Notes under the pieces: model-generated
What the model was told of the DNA's origin: nothing
The model's input: only the letters and a program-made list of their open reading frames with translations
Database searches by the model: none
Assembly: GCF_963678635.1 (NCBI RefSeq)
Contig: NW_026971373.1
Span: 1 to 62,000, forward strand
Reading direction: 5' to 3'
Origin: Symsagittifera roscoffensis
Taxonomy: Eukaryota; Xenacoelomorpha; Acoela; Convolutidae
Length of the DNA stretch: 62,000 bases
Program-made: the position numbers and the translations under genes
In this document: in pieces, positions 1-13,158 of the stretch
How the letters are laid out: the number at the start of each line of letters is the position of its first letter
How positions within the stretch are numbered: position 1 is the first letter of the stretch

Positions 1-1584
1 GTTTTTGTGTTTCTCAGGCTTCGTTTGAGTATCTCTACAACGGGTGCTTCTTATTTTTTTCAGAGAAAAAAAGCAAGGATTCCGGCAATTTTTGGGATTC
101 TGGTTGAGCTTAGTTCTTCCAAAAGATGATAACGCTCGAAAGGTAAGTAAAAAAAAACGGTCATAAAGATGAAGAGAAGAAGTCAAAAAAAGTAAGAGTT
201 TAAAACATAAGATGTAAAGTGTCTTAAGTGCTTTTCAAGTGTTACGAGGTAGTATTACATCGACATTTACCAACATTTTACTTCTGGAGTCCCGCTTCTT
301 TGTGGTGCTCGTTTTGTTGTAACGATATCTTTTTTTTCTACAGAAAATGTTTTATTTGATGGTGAATGCACTTACTACTTGATGAACTGACATTATAAAC
401 CGGCTAACACTTTAAGAGACAAATACTTTTGGAGAACAGGCGGATTGTTTGAAAAATTTGCGCTTTTTTGCTAGTATACCAAAAATCTGTTATCATTAAT
501 GATGATAATGATTTCCCAAAGTCTGTAACATGGTTAGGCCGAGGTTGTGTTAACGTAAGGTAACTGCCATTTCAAAGGTAACCTAAGACCCAGTTTGAGC
601 CTAAAGAAAACAGATAATTTATTTTATGATTTTTTATCCGTGAAACAGACTGACTTCGTAAACATTCGGTTCAAAAATAATTTTGACAGATGGAACCGCA
701 AAAACAAATTTTTTTTTAAGTTCATTGCACTGAAATCAGAGCTGTGATTTGGACGAAAGCGCACCAATTTATGTGGTGCTCCTCGTGATTTTGCTACATT
801 TTCTGGTATCGTCACATGTGTATATAATAGCATCAAAAGCAAGGGTATTCATAATGAAAATGGAAATGCCAGTTTTAGTAGCTAAATCCGTATCCGGGGC
901 CTTTACAAGGATCGGTGAGTTAGTTCTCTTTACAGTAATGGTCTCGATTAGTTGCTGTGCATGTTTCACGATGTCCAAAAAGTGTTGACGTGTTCTTTCA
1001 CAAGTGCAGATTTTTGAGTAGGAGAGTCCAAAAACCGAAGAATTTGAAGAATACAGCTGTATTTTCACACTATGGTTCGATGATCAAGACGAAGGCATTC
1101 ATAGAATTTAAGCGAAGATAAGATTATTATTAGTAGAAAACAAAAGATTATGATTTCTTTCTGCACTCACTTCGAATAGGAAACATAAGTTGCAGTATCA
1201 TTTATGAGATCGGCTTCGCTGCTGTTGTTTGCAAAACAACGGACTTGTTTTGGTCCAAGATGGCCACTTATCTTCGACAGTCCCAGGTTTTAGCTGTTCA
1301 GAGCCCTGTTTGGGCTACTGGTCTTCATTTCCAGAAATGACTTCCTGATTATTTTCATAGTAGTCAATATCAAATTAATCCGTGTGGACAAAAAAAAAGA
1401 TGGTTCATTCTATTCATCATCATCAGTGTGAAACTTTTCTGTGAAAAACTCTTCATATTCTGCGATGCTGGAATCGAGTTTATTTTTATCAACTAAAAAT
1501 AGATAAACGTTTTGACTGCTCTTGGCGCAACAACCAACATGTGACAAGTTTCTGGAGATTTGCCAAATTTTAGCCTACTCATTG
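1..1584. other. Left host flank, no gene recognised
   Basis: AT-rich DNA with no assignable gene. The only uninterrupted frames of note are two overlapping opposite-strand ORFs at about 749-1068. The minus-strand one (99 codons, 769-1068) contains a PDTD motif of a kind seen in some uncharacterised transposon-linked proteins, but this is too weak to call. The flank ends at the start of an LTR, just after the bases TTG. Confidence 0.5.
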
Positions 1585-2297
1585 TGTGTCAGTCGGTCAT
1601 ATTTGGAAGTTTGACCTACAGCAACGCAAACGACGTAATTTTGGGGCGAAATTAAATTTTTCGAAAATTCAAATTGAGCCTGTGATGCTCAAGTTTCTCG
1701 CGATAACTAGCAAAATATCAGAAAGAATTCAGAAGAATCGAACTAAAATCGCTTGAAAGTAGTTGAAAAAGAGCGGGAAATTGCTATTCGCTAAAACTCA
1801 AGCATTTAGGACTCCTCGAGTTAGACTGGGTTACCCCATTTAGTCTAGAGTTACTTGTTAATTTAGTTACTCAATTCTAGAGAGTGTGCCGATATGTGAG
1901 TACCCAATTTAGATTTCTTGAGTGTGTTTTATATTGTTATGTTGAGGTAAGGAGAGTTTTAGGTTGATCCATCTGAAATGGATCAAAGTCCCACTGTCTA
2001 ATAAAAACTAACTATAGGGCATGTTCCGACCTGTTTATAACGGCGTTTGCGTGTTTTAAGTATTTTGAGACCTGAGTGTGGGAACGTTCTTATTTTCTAG
2101 AGAGTGGGGGGATTATTTTGGTAGTGGCCTTCAAGCTGTAACAAGTGTTTTTAGTCTCAAGTCGCAAGTGAAACGAATTGGCTTCGACCGCATGAGGTAG
2201 AAAAATGCAACAGATAGTGTACCTGACTCTTAAGCCAATGGTAATAGGGCCTATTTTTCTTTAAACTCATATGTGACTTAAGTAGGCGACTGTTACA
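1585..2297 (+). repeat. 5' LTR of element B
   Basis: Starts TGTGTCAG and ends CTGTTACA, matching the 3' LTR at 39410-40217 and, in reverse complement, the LTRs of element A. It is 713 bp against 808 bp for the 3' LTR. About 170 bp near 1790 are missing relative to the 3' LTR. The 3' LTR instead lacks about 70 bp near its own end that are present here. Confidence 0.85.
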
Positions 2298-3791
2298 TAG
2301 TGTTTGTATGGCGCTCCTGGGTGTTTTTACGACATCATGATTATGGAGTCGAACCCACTAGACACATCTCCGGACTACTTGCCTTTTCTAGAGTACCGGT
2401 GGTACGGTACAGCGGGGACGTGTAAACCTTCCGGTTGTACCGTGATAGCTTTTTAAGAAAACTTGAGAAAAATTCCCGGTGCGCTGTCCGAAACGAGGCC
2501 TAGCTAACCGAGTAAGGGGGACACTAGGGGATCAAAAAACTACGTAAAAATACAAAACAAAAAGCAAAGCAAAAACCGAAAAAGAGTAAAAACAGGAACA
2601 AAAAACTGTAAAACATACAAAAAAAGACAGTGGCTTCGACACCAGATTAGATTAGTTGGACCAAACTTTTATGTTAATTAAATTAGTATACTCATACTGT
2701 TTTTCAATAAGACCGATCGTCTCGATCAAATGAGGAAAGTTGTACAGGTGCTCGAGTGTGGGGCGTTGTAAAGGGTTTTCAGTTTGCTTGCAACTTCAGC
2801 GGACCACTGGGAGACTTGGCTGGAACAGGTGGCCAGCCAAGTGGGAGAGTGGTTCTCTTGAAGGGGACCTGAAAGGTGCTGGACACGCCAAGGAGACATC
2901 CAGCACCGCACCGAATCAGAACAAACAGAGAAGGTCACGCAGGGGTGTTATATTTGGTCAATCGGGTATCGTTAAAATCCACCTTACATTACACGAAATA
3001 AGTGTAAATTTGGATATGCGGATAACCACTGTTTTAAGGATACGTTTTTACTTAAGCAGAGCTTGGAAACATGTTCTACGGTTTTCTCTCAAGAGGTTTA
3101 GCACCCATTGCGCTTAAGATAAATTTCGGCTTAAGAGGGGGGGCTAAATAGGGGGGGCGAGGTTAGAAGGGGGCTGGTTAAGATAAAGTTTGGCCGTTGG
3201 AAATTGTAAAAAGGGGGATACATTATAGGAACTATACAATCGATATCGTCAATTTAACATAACTGTAGACCCAGACTCGGAGAAGATCCATCATTAGACT
3301 CAGAACAAGAATTGCAACGCGAGGAAATCCAAATTTAAGATCGAGCTAAGGTAGGTAACCTGGTTGGATTGGGGGGGGGGGGGGGGGGGACCGGAAATAG
3401 ACAGTTTTGGAACCCAAAAGGAGGATACCCCATAAGACCACTAATAGGGGAGAGGAAAAGGCGTGGCAATCAGGTACCAGACATTTGTTTTATGAAAGGA
3501 CGACCTTGGTCGCCTTAGAATTTTGAGTTTACTCGTCCTTCTGTTTTTTATCATTTCTCTCGCTTAAATTTTCATGGTTTCGGATCTAATTTTATCGGCT
3601 TTTGACGAATAGGTGATCATAAGACACTTGCTTACAAGTCGTGTTTTGACTTCCATTGGATTAATAAAGAGATGTAATTTCAGGGGGGCTAGTACGTAGA
3701 ACTTTTTCTTAGAAAGATTGGATTTTGGGGAAAGTTTTTAATACTAGAGCTCAATTGGTGTAACCGGGATTAGTGATCTAAGTGTCCCAAC
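2298..3791 (+). other. 5' leader of element B
   Basis: Non-coding leader that matches the reverse complement of 26441-28036 (leader of element A) nearly throughout, including the block around 2726-3117 and the conserved stretch around a poly-G run near 3371. One copy of the CCAGCCAAGTGGGA segment lies at about 2830-2850, where element A has three tandem copies. The last bases, ending AGTGTCCCAAC, are the first piece of B's hairpin minisatellite, which resumes at 28933 beyond element A. The short ORFs here are not credible genes. Confidence 0.7.
2309..2323 (+). promoter_or_regulatory. Putative tRNA primer-binding site of element B
   Basis: The 15-mer TGGCGCTCCTGGGTG begins with TGG, the complement of a tRNA CCA end. 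It lies 11 nt inside the 5' LTR and is identical in element A at the same distance (28011-28025, minus strand), although the intervening bases differ. The matching tRNA was not identified. Confidence 0.55.
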
Positions 3792-4677
3792 TGTAACAGC
3801 CGCCTACTTCGGTCACATATGAGGCTTAAGAAAAATAGGCCCTATAACCATTGGCTCAAGAGTCAGGGACACTATCTCTTGTGTTTTTCTACCTCAAGAA
3901 CGGTCGGAGCCAATTGCGACATGAGACTAGAACCCGTTACAGCTTAAAGGCTACTACCAAAATATCCCCCCACTCTAAAAATAAGAACGACCCCATACTT
4001 AGGTCTCGAGATACCCAAAATACACGAATGCCGTTTAAGAACAGGGTCGGAACAATCCGTTAAGTTACTTTTTATTGGACAGTGGAACTTTGATCCATTT
4101 CAGATGGATCAACCTAAAACTCGCCTTATCTCAACATAACAATCATAAAACACACTCGAGAAAACTAAATTTGGATCTCACATGTCGACCCACTCGAGAA
4201 TAAGGAGTAATTAAATTGATGAGCAACTCGAGAATTAAAAAAGATAACTTGATAAGTTCAATACTAATCAGTTTTATTAAAGGGAATAAGTTTAGACTCT
4301 AGAATTGAAGTTTTAGTCTGAACCATTGGGACACTCCAGCTGTCTACCTTTCCGTTGAAGGTTCACTCTGGTTCAGTTCGAATAATTGCACTCTTCTCTC
4401 GTGATTATCTCGCCTCCTATTTCAGGATAAGACGGCTCTACTCGTGTCTTATTTTGTATCAGGAAATTGCGAATAGCAATTTCCTGCTGTTTTCTTAAGT
4501 ATTTTCCCGCAATTGTAAATTCGGTCGTTCTGATGTTTCATTTTGTGTTTTCAGTTGTTGCGAGAAAACTGAGCATGACAGGCTCCATTCGAAATTTTGA
4601 AAAATAAAACTTCACTCCAAAATCACGTTTATTCGTGTCCCTCAAGGTCAAACTTCCAGATATGACCGACTGGCACA
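3792..4677 (-). repeat. 3' LTR of element A (unit 1 copy)
   Basis: On the minus strand it starts TGTGCCAGTCGG and ends GCTGTTACA. It is 886 bp and closely similar to the 5' LTR at 28037-28932. One difference is a 10-bp segment near 28160 present only in the 5' LTR. Just upstream on the element's sense strand is a purine-rich CGGGGAG stretch that could serve as a polypurine tract. Confidence 0.85.
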
Positions 4678-5112
4678 TACTCCCCGGACTCAAGAACGAT
4701 GTCCTCATCGCGTGCTGCCTCTGTCAGTGAATCCCCAGAAACCCGAGTGTCACTCAAGATACAGTGCTAGTGGTCATTTACAGAAGTTTGCAGCAGACTT
4801 AAGTTTATCTACCTTCCAAAATTCACAACCATATAAAATTTTCACACTATCGCTTAACAGCAATCAAAATCTGCACACACCAGCACCTATGAATTCTCGC
4901 TTTTTAAGCTGGTAATTTAAAATTTCTTTTGTCCTATTCAATCAGGAAATTGTCATGCAGCATTTTGATTTTTATAGTAGATATAGCATATTAATAACAA
5001 ATCTCATTTGTTAAAATTTCTTTTTGGTGAACCCAGATTTCATCCGAGTTCACCTTCGAGCCCCCTCCCTCTCAAGACTCACAACTCTAGAATTTTCTTT
5101 TGAACCACCGAC

Positions 5113-7356
5113 TCACCTCGTGTTCTTCGCCCTCGAGGTACCAGACCCAGATATATTTGACACTGTGATCTGTTTCAATAGTGCCTCTTCATCATCGGAG
5201 CTGATCACAATCTCCTCCCAAGCCTTCAGCTGTTCATAGGATCGCATCCACTCCCTTTGCTCCTGCAATCTCTTTGCTTGATTCGGTAAGCTCTTCACCT
5301 TCGACTCCCGGTTCAAACAGAAGGAATTGTGAAGACTCAGGCTTACATTCTTCGCCAGGTCCTCCTCTAGTATCGACTCCCTCGCTCTATTGTTGTTTCT
5401 GGATACTCTACCCACTCTTTTCCACCCTGTCGTGATCGCATTTCGATGGGTCTGCAGAGGTCTCTTGAAGGCATCTGGTCCTCTCTCGGCCTGGAACTGT
5501 CGATATTCCTTTTGATGTTTCCTCATGTGATCCTTCGTCACCACGTATAACCAGGACGTTAACGTCGCGCGAAACCAAGGAAAGAACCTTAAGCGGCTCC
5601 ACACGTGTCTGACTTCCATTGGTATGGCGAATACTTTGCATGCGGTCTCGAACAACTCAAGTCTCCTGCTGTAATCTATCGCGTGAATCGACTCTGCCGT
5701 TGGCGTCTTCGATTCCCGATACTTTGCTATATTTTCTTCAATCCATCGTAGAGCCAGCATCGTGCTCACCACCAAGATGGTCACCTTTTGCTGATGATCG
5801 GGCAGTCCCAACGACCTGATTTCCTCCACATCCCAGATCAGGCAGAGATTGGCGTGGTCTGGGTACCACGCTGTTTGCGCCAGACAGTGGCATGGACAAT
5901 CCCCGTGTGTGAGGTCGATGCTCCTAAGATTGCGTTCTCCCGAAGCTTCTAGGAGAGGCTCAAGTTCCATCATTTTCTCGTGTATCGCGTCGGTCTCTTC
6001 CAAGTTTGGAGCACCAACCATGGGTTTCCCGATCACGTTTTGTCTCTCGTGGTCACTTGTGTTTTCACCCTCCAAACCTAGAAGTTCTTCACCCCAGATT
6101 TCACTCAAGTCGTCCTTCTGTTCTTTCGGCACTGTTCCTCGGATCTTCCTCAACAGCTTGTGTGAATGATGCGACATCCTAGCCAGTCTTACGCATTTGG
6201 GCACTGAGAAGGTTTTGTCTATCAATACCCTTTGGCTGGATGCTTTCACCATCGCCATGTGTAATGGATAGTGGCTGGCACATAGGTTGGCCATCATTGA
6301 CCCCTCTAAGGACTTCGCATTTAGAGGCAGACCATACGCTTCGCTCATGGGAAATTCTATCTCCGCTTCAAGTCCAACCTTCCAACTCTTGATGTGTTTC
6401 TGGGTCACTTGCAACACCCCAGGCCATGACTCCACGCTCAACGCGGTCACCAAGTGGTGTTCTGACTCTAGCCTCTCCACTGACTGGAGACTGCACATTC
6501 TTGAGAAGAATCCCAGAGCTGTTGCTAGGTTCACCGTGGTGCTCGCGTAACACTCAGCCACTATCTGTATCTCACTCTTCTCCCTTTCGGTAATGTCTTC
6601 AAACCAGGTGACTAGGTCTTTTTTCTGGAAAGACTGTATCCTGACGCATGATCTTCCATCGCAGGTGTGCTCGCCATTCCCACACGTCGAATCAAGACAA
6701 CTGCCCGGCTCCATTTTCTTTACCGACCCCGTTCCACTCGTAACTTCACTTGACTCTTTCACCTGAGGCAGGATCAGTCTATGCACTATACTCAATGTCG
6801 CCAAATCTTCATCCTCTGTCATCGCTAGTCTCACTCGCTCCGTGACTTCCTCGATCAGGCTCGCATGGGTATGTGAACACCAGGAGGACCTCAGCAATTT
6901 CCACACCACTCCCAGATTCGTGTTCAACATGCCGTTCCCGTTACCCATCTTTAGTTCGACTCTTTTACTTGAGCGCGGCACACTTATTACTTCTGGTGTC
7001 TTCTCGAGAATCAAACCTAGGCTAGGTCTCTCTCTCTCTACAGTGTCTATCTCCACTGTCTTCTCTGTCCAGAACTTCAGCAGCTCCGCCACCTCGTAGT
7101 TTCTGTGGGCACCTCCGGCTTCCCAGTCCAAGAAAGGGTTGTACGCCATCCCCATCACTCCAGACACATACTGGTACTCTCCCTTTTTGTTGGGTTTCAA
7201 GTACTCTCCTGACGAAGCCAAGTTACGGTGTACGTCGTGTTTCTCCTCGAACTTCTTGTTGTAGAACCTTCGTATCTCATCTAAGTTCCTGTGGCTCTCT
7301 AGAGACTGCCTAGAACCATCCTCCTTTTCTATCCCAGTACTCTGGTACACGTTCAA
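5113..7356 (-). CDS. Third ORF of element A, C-terminal part, unit 1 copy (747 aa, open)
   Basis: Long open frame of a protein I do not recognise. Of the three tandem copies it is the only one that keeps the frame through the CT microsatellite near 7030-7045. The homologous part of element B (37.1 kb) reads in this same frame, so this is the ancestral state. Visible features are a Cys cluster at about residues 221-236 (a CGNGEHTC segment followed by DGRSC), a second Cys/His cluster around CPCHC at about residues 488-492, an SHHSH segment in between, and a highly charged C-terminus with a SSDDEE run. No transmembrane segments or envelope-like features are seen. Because the unit is a 3' fragment cut off from gag-pol, expression is doubtful. 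Confidence 0.7.
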   Translation of the reverse strand: MNVYQSTGIEKEDGSRQSLESHRNLDEIRRFYNKKFEEKHDVHRNLASSGEYLKPNKKGEYQYVSGVMGMAYNPFLDWEAGGAHRNYEVAELLKFWTEKTVEIDTVERERPSLGLILEKTPEVISVPRSSKRVELKMGNGNGMLNTNLGVVWKLLRSSWCSHTHASLIEEVTERVRLAMTEDEDLATLSIVHRLILPQVKESSEVTSGTGSVKKMEPGSCLDSTCGNGEHTCDGRSCVRIQSFQKKDLVTWFEDITEREKSEIQIVAECYASTTVNLATALGFFSRMCSLQSVERLESEHHLVTALSVESWPGVLQVTQKHIKSWKVGLEAEIEFPMSEAYGLPLNAKSLEGSMMANLCASHYPLHMAMVKASSQRVLIDKTFSVPKCVRLARMSHHSHKLLRKIRGTVPKEQKDDLSEIWGEELLGLEGENTSDHERQNVIGKPMVGAPNLEETDAIHEKMMELEPLLEASGERNLRSIDLTHGDCPCHCLAQTAWYPDHANLCLIWDVEEIRSLGLPDHQQKVTILVVSTMLALRWIEENIAKYRESKTPTAESIHAIDYSRRLELFETACKVFAIPMEVRHVWSRLRFFPWFRATLTSWLYVVTKDHMRKHQKEYRQFQAERGPDAFKRPLQTHRNAITTGWKRVGRVSRNNNRARESILEEDLAKNVSLSLHNSFCLNRESKVKSLPNQAKRLQEQREWMRSYEQLKAWEEIVISSDDEEALLKQITVSNISGSGTSRAKNTR

Positions 7357-7815
7357 GATGACTGCGGAGACTCTCCTTTCCAGCGTCTTCCTTCCTTCTC
7401 CATTGGGGGGGGGGGCGGAAATAGACAGTTTTGGAACCCAAAAGGAGGATACCCCATAAGACCACTAATAGGGGAGAGGAAAAGGCGTGGCAATCAGGTA
7501 CCAGACATTTGTTTTATGAAAGGACGACCTTGGTCGCCTTAGAATTTTGAGTTTACTCGTCCTTCTGTTTTTTATCATTTCTCTCGCTTAAATTTTCATG
7601 GTTTCGGATCTAATTTTATCGGCTTTTGACGAATAGGTGATCATAAGACACTTGCTTACAAGTCGTGTTTTGACTTCCATTGGATTAATAAAGAGATGTA
7701 ATTTCAGGGGGGCTAGTACGTAGAACTTTTTCTTAGAAAGATTGGGTTTTGGGGAAAGTTTTTAATACTAGAGCTCAATTGGTGTAACCGGGATTAGTGA
7801 TCTAAGTGTCCCAAC

Positions 7816-8701
7816 TGTAACAGCCGCCTACTTCGGTCACATATGAGGCTTAAGAAAAATAGGCCCTATAACCATTGGCTCAAGAGTCAGGGACACTATC
7901 TCTTGTGTTTTTCTACCTCAAGAACGGTCGGAGCCAATTGCGACATGAGACTAGAACCCGTTACAGCTTAAAGGCTACTACCAAAATATCCCCCCACTCT
8001 AAAAATAAGAACGACCCCATACTTAGGTCTCGAGATACCCAAAATACACGAATGCCGTTTAAGAACAGGGTCGGAACAATCCGTTAAGTTACTTTTTATT
8101 GGACAGTGGAACTTTGATCCATTTCAGATGGATCAACCTAAAACTCGCCTTATCTCAACATAACAATCATAAAACACACTCGAGAAAACTAAATTTGGAT
8201 CTCACATGTCGACCCACTCGAGAATAAGGAGTAATTAAATTGATGAGCAACTCGAGAATTAAAAAAGATAACTTGATAAGTTCAATACTAATCAGTTTTA
8301 TTAAAGGGAATAAGTTTAGACTCTAGAATTGAAGTTTTAGTCTGAACCATTGGGACACTCCAGCTGTCTACCTTTCCGTTGAAGGTTCACTCTGGTTCAG
8401 TTCGAATAATTGCACTCTTCTCTCGTGATTATCTCGCCTCCTATTTCAGGATAAGACGGCTCTACTCGTGTCTTATTTTGTATCAGGAAATTGCGAATAG
8501 CAATTTCCTGCTGTTTTCTTAAGTATTTTCCCGCAATTGTAAATTCGGTCGTTCTGATGTTTCATTTTGTGTTTTCAGTTGTTGCGAGAAAACTGAGCAT
8601 GACAGGCTCCATTCGAAATTTTGAAAAATAAAACTTCACTCCAAAATCACGTTTATTCGTGTCCCTCAAGGTCAAACTTCCAGATATGACCGACTGGCAC
8701 A
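7816..8701 (-). repeat. 3' LTR of element A (unit 2 copy)
   Basis: Near-identical copy of 3792-4677, displaced by 4024 nt in the tandem array. Confidence 0.85.
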
Positions 8702-9136
8702 TACTCCCCGGACTCAAGAACGATGTCCTCATCGCGTGCTGCCTCTGTCAGTGAATCCCCAGAAACCCGAGTGTCACTCAAGATACAGTGCTAGTGGTCA
8801 TTTACAGAAGTTTGCAGCAGACTTAAGTTTATCTACCTTCCAAAATTCACAACCATATAAAATTTTCACACTATCGCTTAACAGCAATCAAAATCTGCAC
8901 ACACCAGCACCTATGAATTCTCGCTTTTTAAGCTGGTAATTTAAAATTTCTTTTGTCCTATTCAATCAGGAAATTGTCATGCAGCATTTTGATTTTTATA
9001 GTAGATATAGCATATTAATAACAAATCTCATTTGTTAAAATTTCTTTTTGGTGAACCCAGATTTCATCCGAGTTCACCTTCGAGCCCCCTCCCTCTCAAG
9101 ACTCACAACTCTAGAATTTCCTTTTGAACCACCGAC

Positions 9137-11382
9137 TCACCTCGTGTTCTTCGCCCTCGAGGTACCAGACCCAGATATATTTGACACTGTGATCTGTTTC
9201 AATAGTGCCTCTTCATCATCGGAGCTGATCACAATCTCCTCCCAAGCCTTCAGCTGTTCATAGGATCGCATCCACTCCCTTTGCTCCTGCAATCTCTTTG
9301 CTTGATTCGGTAAGCTCTTCACCTTCGACTCCCGGTTCAAACAGAAGGAATTGTGAAGACTCAGGCTTACATTCTTCGCCAGGTCCTCCTCTAGTATCGA
9401 CTCCCTCGCTCTATTGTTGTTTCTGGATACTCTACCCACTCTTTTCCACCCTGTCGTGATCGCATTTCGATGGGTCTGCAGAGGTCTCTTGAAGGCATCT
9501 GGTCCTCTCTCGGCCTGGAACTGTCGATATTCCTTTTGATGTTTCCTCATGTGATCCTTCGTCACCACGTATAACCAGGACGTTAACGTCGCGCGAAACC
9601 AAGGAAAGAACCTTAAGCGGCTCCACACGTGTCTGACTTCCATTGGTATGGCGAATACTTTGCATGCGGTCTCGAACAACTCAAGTCTCCTGCTGTAATC
9701 TATCGCGTGAATCGACTCTGCCGTTGGCGTCTTCGATTCCCGATACTTTGCTATATTTTCTTCAATCCATCGTAGAGCCAGCATCGTGCTCACCACCAAG
9801 ATGGTCACCTTTTGCTGATGATCGGGCAGTCCCAACGACCTGATTTCCTCCACATCCCAGATCAGGCAGAGATTGGCGTGGTCTGGGTACCACGCTGTTT
9901 GCGCCAGACAGTGGCATGGACAATCCCCGTGTGTGAGGTCGATGCTCCTAAGATTGCGTTCTCCCGAAGCTTCTAGGAGAGGCTCAAGTTCCATCATTTT
10001 CTCGTGTATCGCGTCGGTCTCTTCCAAGTTTGGAGCACCAACCATGGGTTTCCCGATCACGTTTTGTCTCTCGTGGTCACTTGTGTTTTCACCCTCCAAA
10101 CCTAGAAGTTCTTCACCCCAGATTTCACTCAAGTCGTCCTTCTGTTCTTTCGGCACTGTTCCTCGGATCTTCCTCAACAGCTTGTGTGAATGATGCGACA
10201 TCCTAGCCAGTCTTACGCATTTGGGCACTGAGAAGGTTTTGTCTATCAATACCCTTTGGCTGGATGCTTTCACCATCGCCATGTGTAATGGATAGTGGCT
10301 GGCACATAGGTTGGCCATCATTGACCCCTCTAAGGACTTCGCATTTAGAGGCAGACCATACGCTTCGCTCATGGGAAATTCTATCTCCGCTTCAAGTCCA
10401 ACCTTCCAACTCTTGATGTGTTTCTGGGTCACTTGCAACACCCCAGGCCATGACTCCACGCTCAACGCGGTCACCAAGTGGTGTTCTGACTCTAGCCTCT
10501 CCACTGACTGGAGACTGCACATTCTTGAGAAGAATCCCAGAGCTGTTGCTAGGTTCACCGTGGTGCTCGCGTAACACTCAGCCACTATCTGTATCTCACT
10601 CTTCTCCCTTTCGGTAATGTCTTCAAACCAGGTGACTAGGTCTTTTTTCTGGAAAGACTGTATCCTGACGCATGATCTTCCATCGCAGGTGTGCTCGCCA
10701 TTCCCACACGTCGAATCAAGACAACTGCCCGGCTCCATTTTCTTTACCGACCCCGTTCCACTCGTAACTTCACTTGACTCTTTCACCTGAGGTAGGATCA
10801 GTCTATGCACTATACTCAATGTCGCCAAATCTTCATCCTCTGTCATCGCTAGTCTCACTCGCTCCGTGACTTCCTCGATCAGGCTCGCATGGGTATGTGA
10901 ACACCAGGAGGACCTCAGCAATTTCCACACCACTCCCAGATTTGTGTTCAACATGCCGTTCCCGTTACCCATCTTTAGTTCGACTCTTTTACTTGAGCGC
11001 GGCACACTTATTACTTCTGGTGTCTTCTCGAGAATCAAACCTAGGCTAGGTCTCTCTCTCTCTCTACAGTGTCTATCTCCACTATCTTCTCTGTCCAGAA
11101 CTTCAGCAGCTCCGCCACCTCGTAGTTTCTGTGGGCACCTCCGGCTTCCCAGTCCAAGAAAGGGTTGTACGCCATCCCCATCACTCCAGACACATACTGG
11201 TACTCTCCCTTTTTGTTGGGTTTCAAGTACTCTCCTGACGAAGCCAAGTTACGGTGTACGTCGTGTTTCTCCTCGAACTTCTTGTTGTAGAACCTTCGTA
11301 TCTCATCTAAGTTCCTGTGGCTCTCTAGAGACTGCCTAGAACCATCCTCCTTTTCTATCCCAGTACTCTGGTACACGTTCAA
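9137..11382 (-). pseudogene. Third ORF C-terminal part, unit 2 copy, frameshifted
   Basis: Same protein as unit 1. An extra CT in the microsatellite near 11050-11067 breaks the frame into a 113-codon part (11041-11382) and a 633-codon part (9137-11038). Otherwise it is near-identical in sequence. Confidence 0.75.
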
Positions 11383-11838
11383 GATGACTGCGGAGACTCT
11401 CCTTTCCAGCGTCTTCCTTCCTTCTCCATTGGGGGGGCCGGAAATAGACAGTTTTGGAACCCAAAAGGAGGATACCCCATAAGACCACTAATAGGGGAGA
11501 GGAAAAGGCGTGGCAATCAGGTACCAGACATTTGTTTTATGAAAGGACGACCTTGGTCGCCTTAGAATTTTGAGTTTACTCGTCCTTCTGTTTTTTATCA
11601 TTTCTCTCGCTTAAATTTTCATGGTTTCGGATCTAATTTTATCGGCTTTTGACGAATAGGTGATCATAAGACACTTGCTTACAAGTCGTGTTTTGACTTC
11701 CATTGGATTAATAAAGAGATGTAATTTCAGGGGGGCTAGTACGTAGAACTTTTTCTTAGAAAGATTGGGTTTTGGGGAAAGTTTTTAATACTAGAGCTCA
11801 ATTGGTGTAACCGGGATTAGTGATCTAAGTGTCCCAAC

Positions 11839-12723
11839 TGTAACAGCCGGCTACTTCGGTCACATATGAGGCTTAAGAAAAATAGGCCCTATAACCATTG
11901 GCTCAAGAGTCAGGGACACTATCTCTTGTGTTTTTCTACCTCAAGAACGGTCGGAGCCAATTGCGACATGAGACTAGAACCCGTTACAGCTTAAAGGCTA
12001 CTACCAAAATATCCCCCACTCTAAAAATAAGAACGACCCCATACTTAGGTCTCGAGATACCCAAAATACACGAATGCCGTTTAAGAACAGGGTCGGAACA
12101 ATCCGTTAAGTTACTTTTTATTGGACAGTGGAACTTTGATCCATTTCAGATGGATCAACCTAAAACTCGCCTTATCTCAACATAACAATCATAAAACACA
12201 CTCGAGAAAACTAAATTTGGATCTCACATGTCGACCCACTCGAGAATAAGGAGTAATTAAATTGATGAGCAACTCGAGAATTAAAAAAGATAACTTGATA
12301 AGTTCAATACTAATCAGTTTTATTAAAGGGAATAAGTTTAGACTCTAGAATTGAAGTTTTAGTCTGAACCATTGGGACACTCCAGCTGTCTACCTTTCCG
12401 TTGAAGGTTCACTCTGGTTCAGTTCGAATAATTGCACTCTTCTCTCGTGATTATCTCGCCTCCTATTTCAGGATAAGACGGCTCTACTCGTGTCTTATTT
12501 TGTATCAGGAAATTGCGAATAGCAATTTCCTGCTGTTTTCTTAAGTATTTTCCCGCAATTGTAAATTCGGTCGTTCTGATGTTTCATTTTGTGTTTTCAG
12601 TTGTTGCGAGAAAACTGAGCATGACAGGCTCCATTCGAAATTTTGAAAAATAAAACTTCACTCCAAAATCACGTTTATTCGTGTCCCTCAAGGTCAAACT
12701 TCCAGATATGACCGACTGGCACA
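11839..12723 (-). repeat. 3' LTR of element A (unit 3 copy)
   Basis: Near-identical copy of 3792-4677. It has one C fewer in the C-run near 12013 and a private base change near 11849. It lies next to the unit that is continuous with the body of element A. Confidence 0.85.
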
Positions 12724-13158
12724 TACTCCCCGGACTCAAGAACGATGTCCTCATCGCGTGCTGCCTCTGTCAGTGAATCCCCAGAAACCCGAGTGTCACT
12801 CAAGATACAGTGCTAGTGGTCATTTACAGAAGTTTGCAGCAGACTTAAGTTTATCTACCTTCCAAAATTCACAACCATATAAAATTTTCACACTATCGCT
12901 TAACAGCAATCAAAATCTGCACACACCAGCACCTATGAATTCTCGCTTTTTAAGCTGGTAATTTAAAATTTCTTTTGTCCTATTCAATCAGGAAATTGTC
13001 ATGCAGCATTTTGATTTTTATAGTAGATATAGCATATTAATAACAAATCTCATTTGTTAAAATTTCTTTTTGGTGAACCCAGATTTCATCCGAGTTCACC
13101 TTCGAGCCCCCTCCCTCTCAAGACTCACAACTCTAGAATTTCCTTTTGAACCACCGAC

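Noticed and set aside
769-1068. 99-codon minus-strand ORF with a PDTD motif
   Set aside because: Too short, overlapped by an opposite ORF, no splice or start context, and the motif alone is weak.
3851-4063. Small plus-strand ORFs repeated in each tandem unit (also at 4712-4915, 5024-5239, 5849-6169 and equivalents)
   Set aside because: They lie in the LTR or antisense to the third ORF, recur only because the unit is triplicated, and have no coding features.
5113-7356. Third ORF as a retroviral envelope gene
   Set aside because: It occupies the env position, but no signal peptide, transmembrane anchor or fusion-peptide-like segment is visible.
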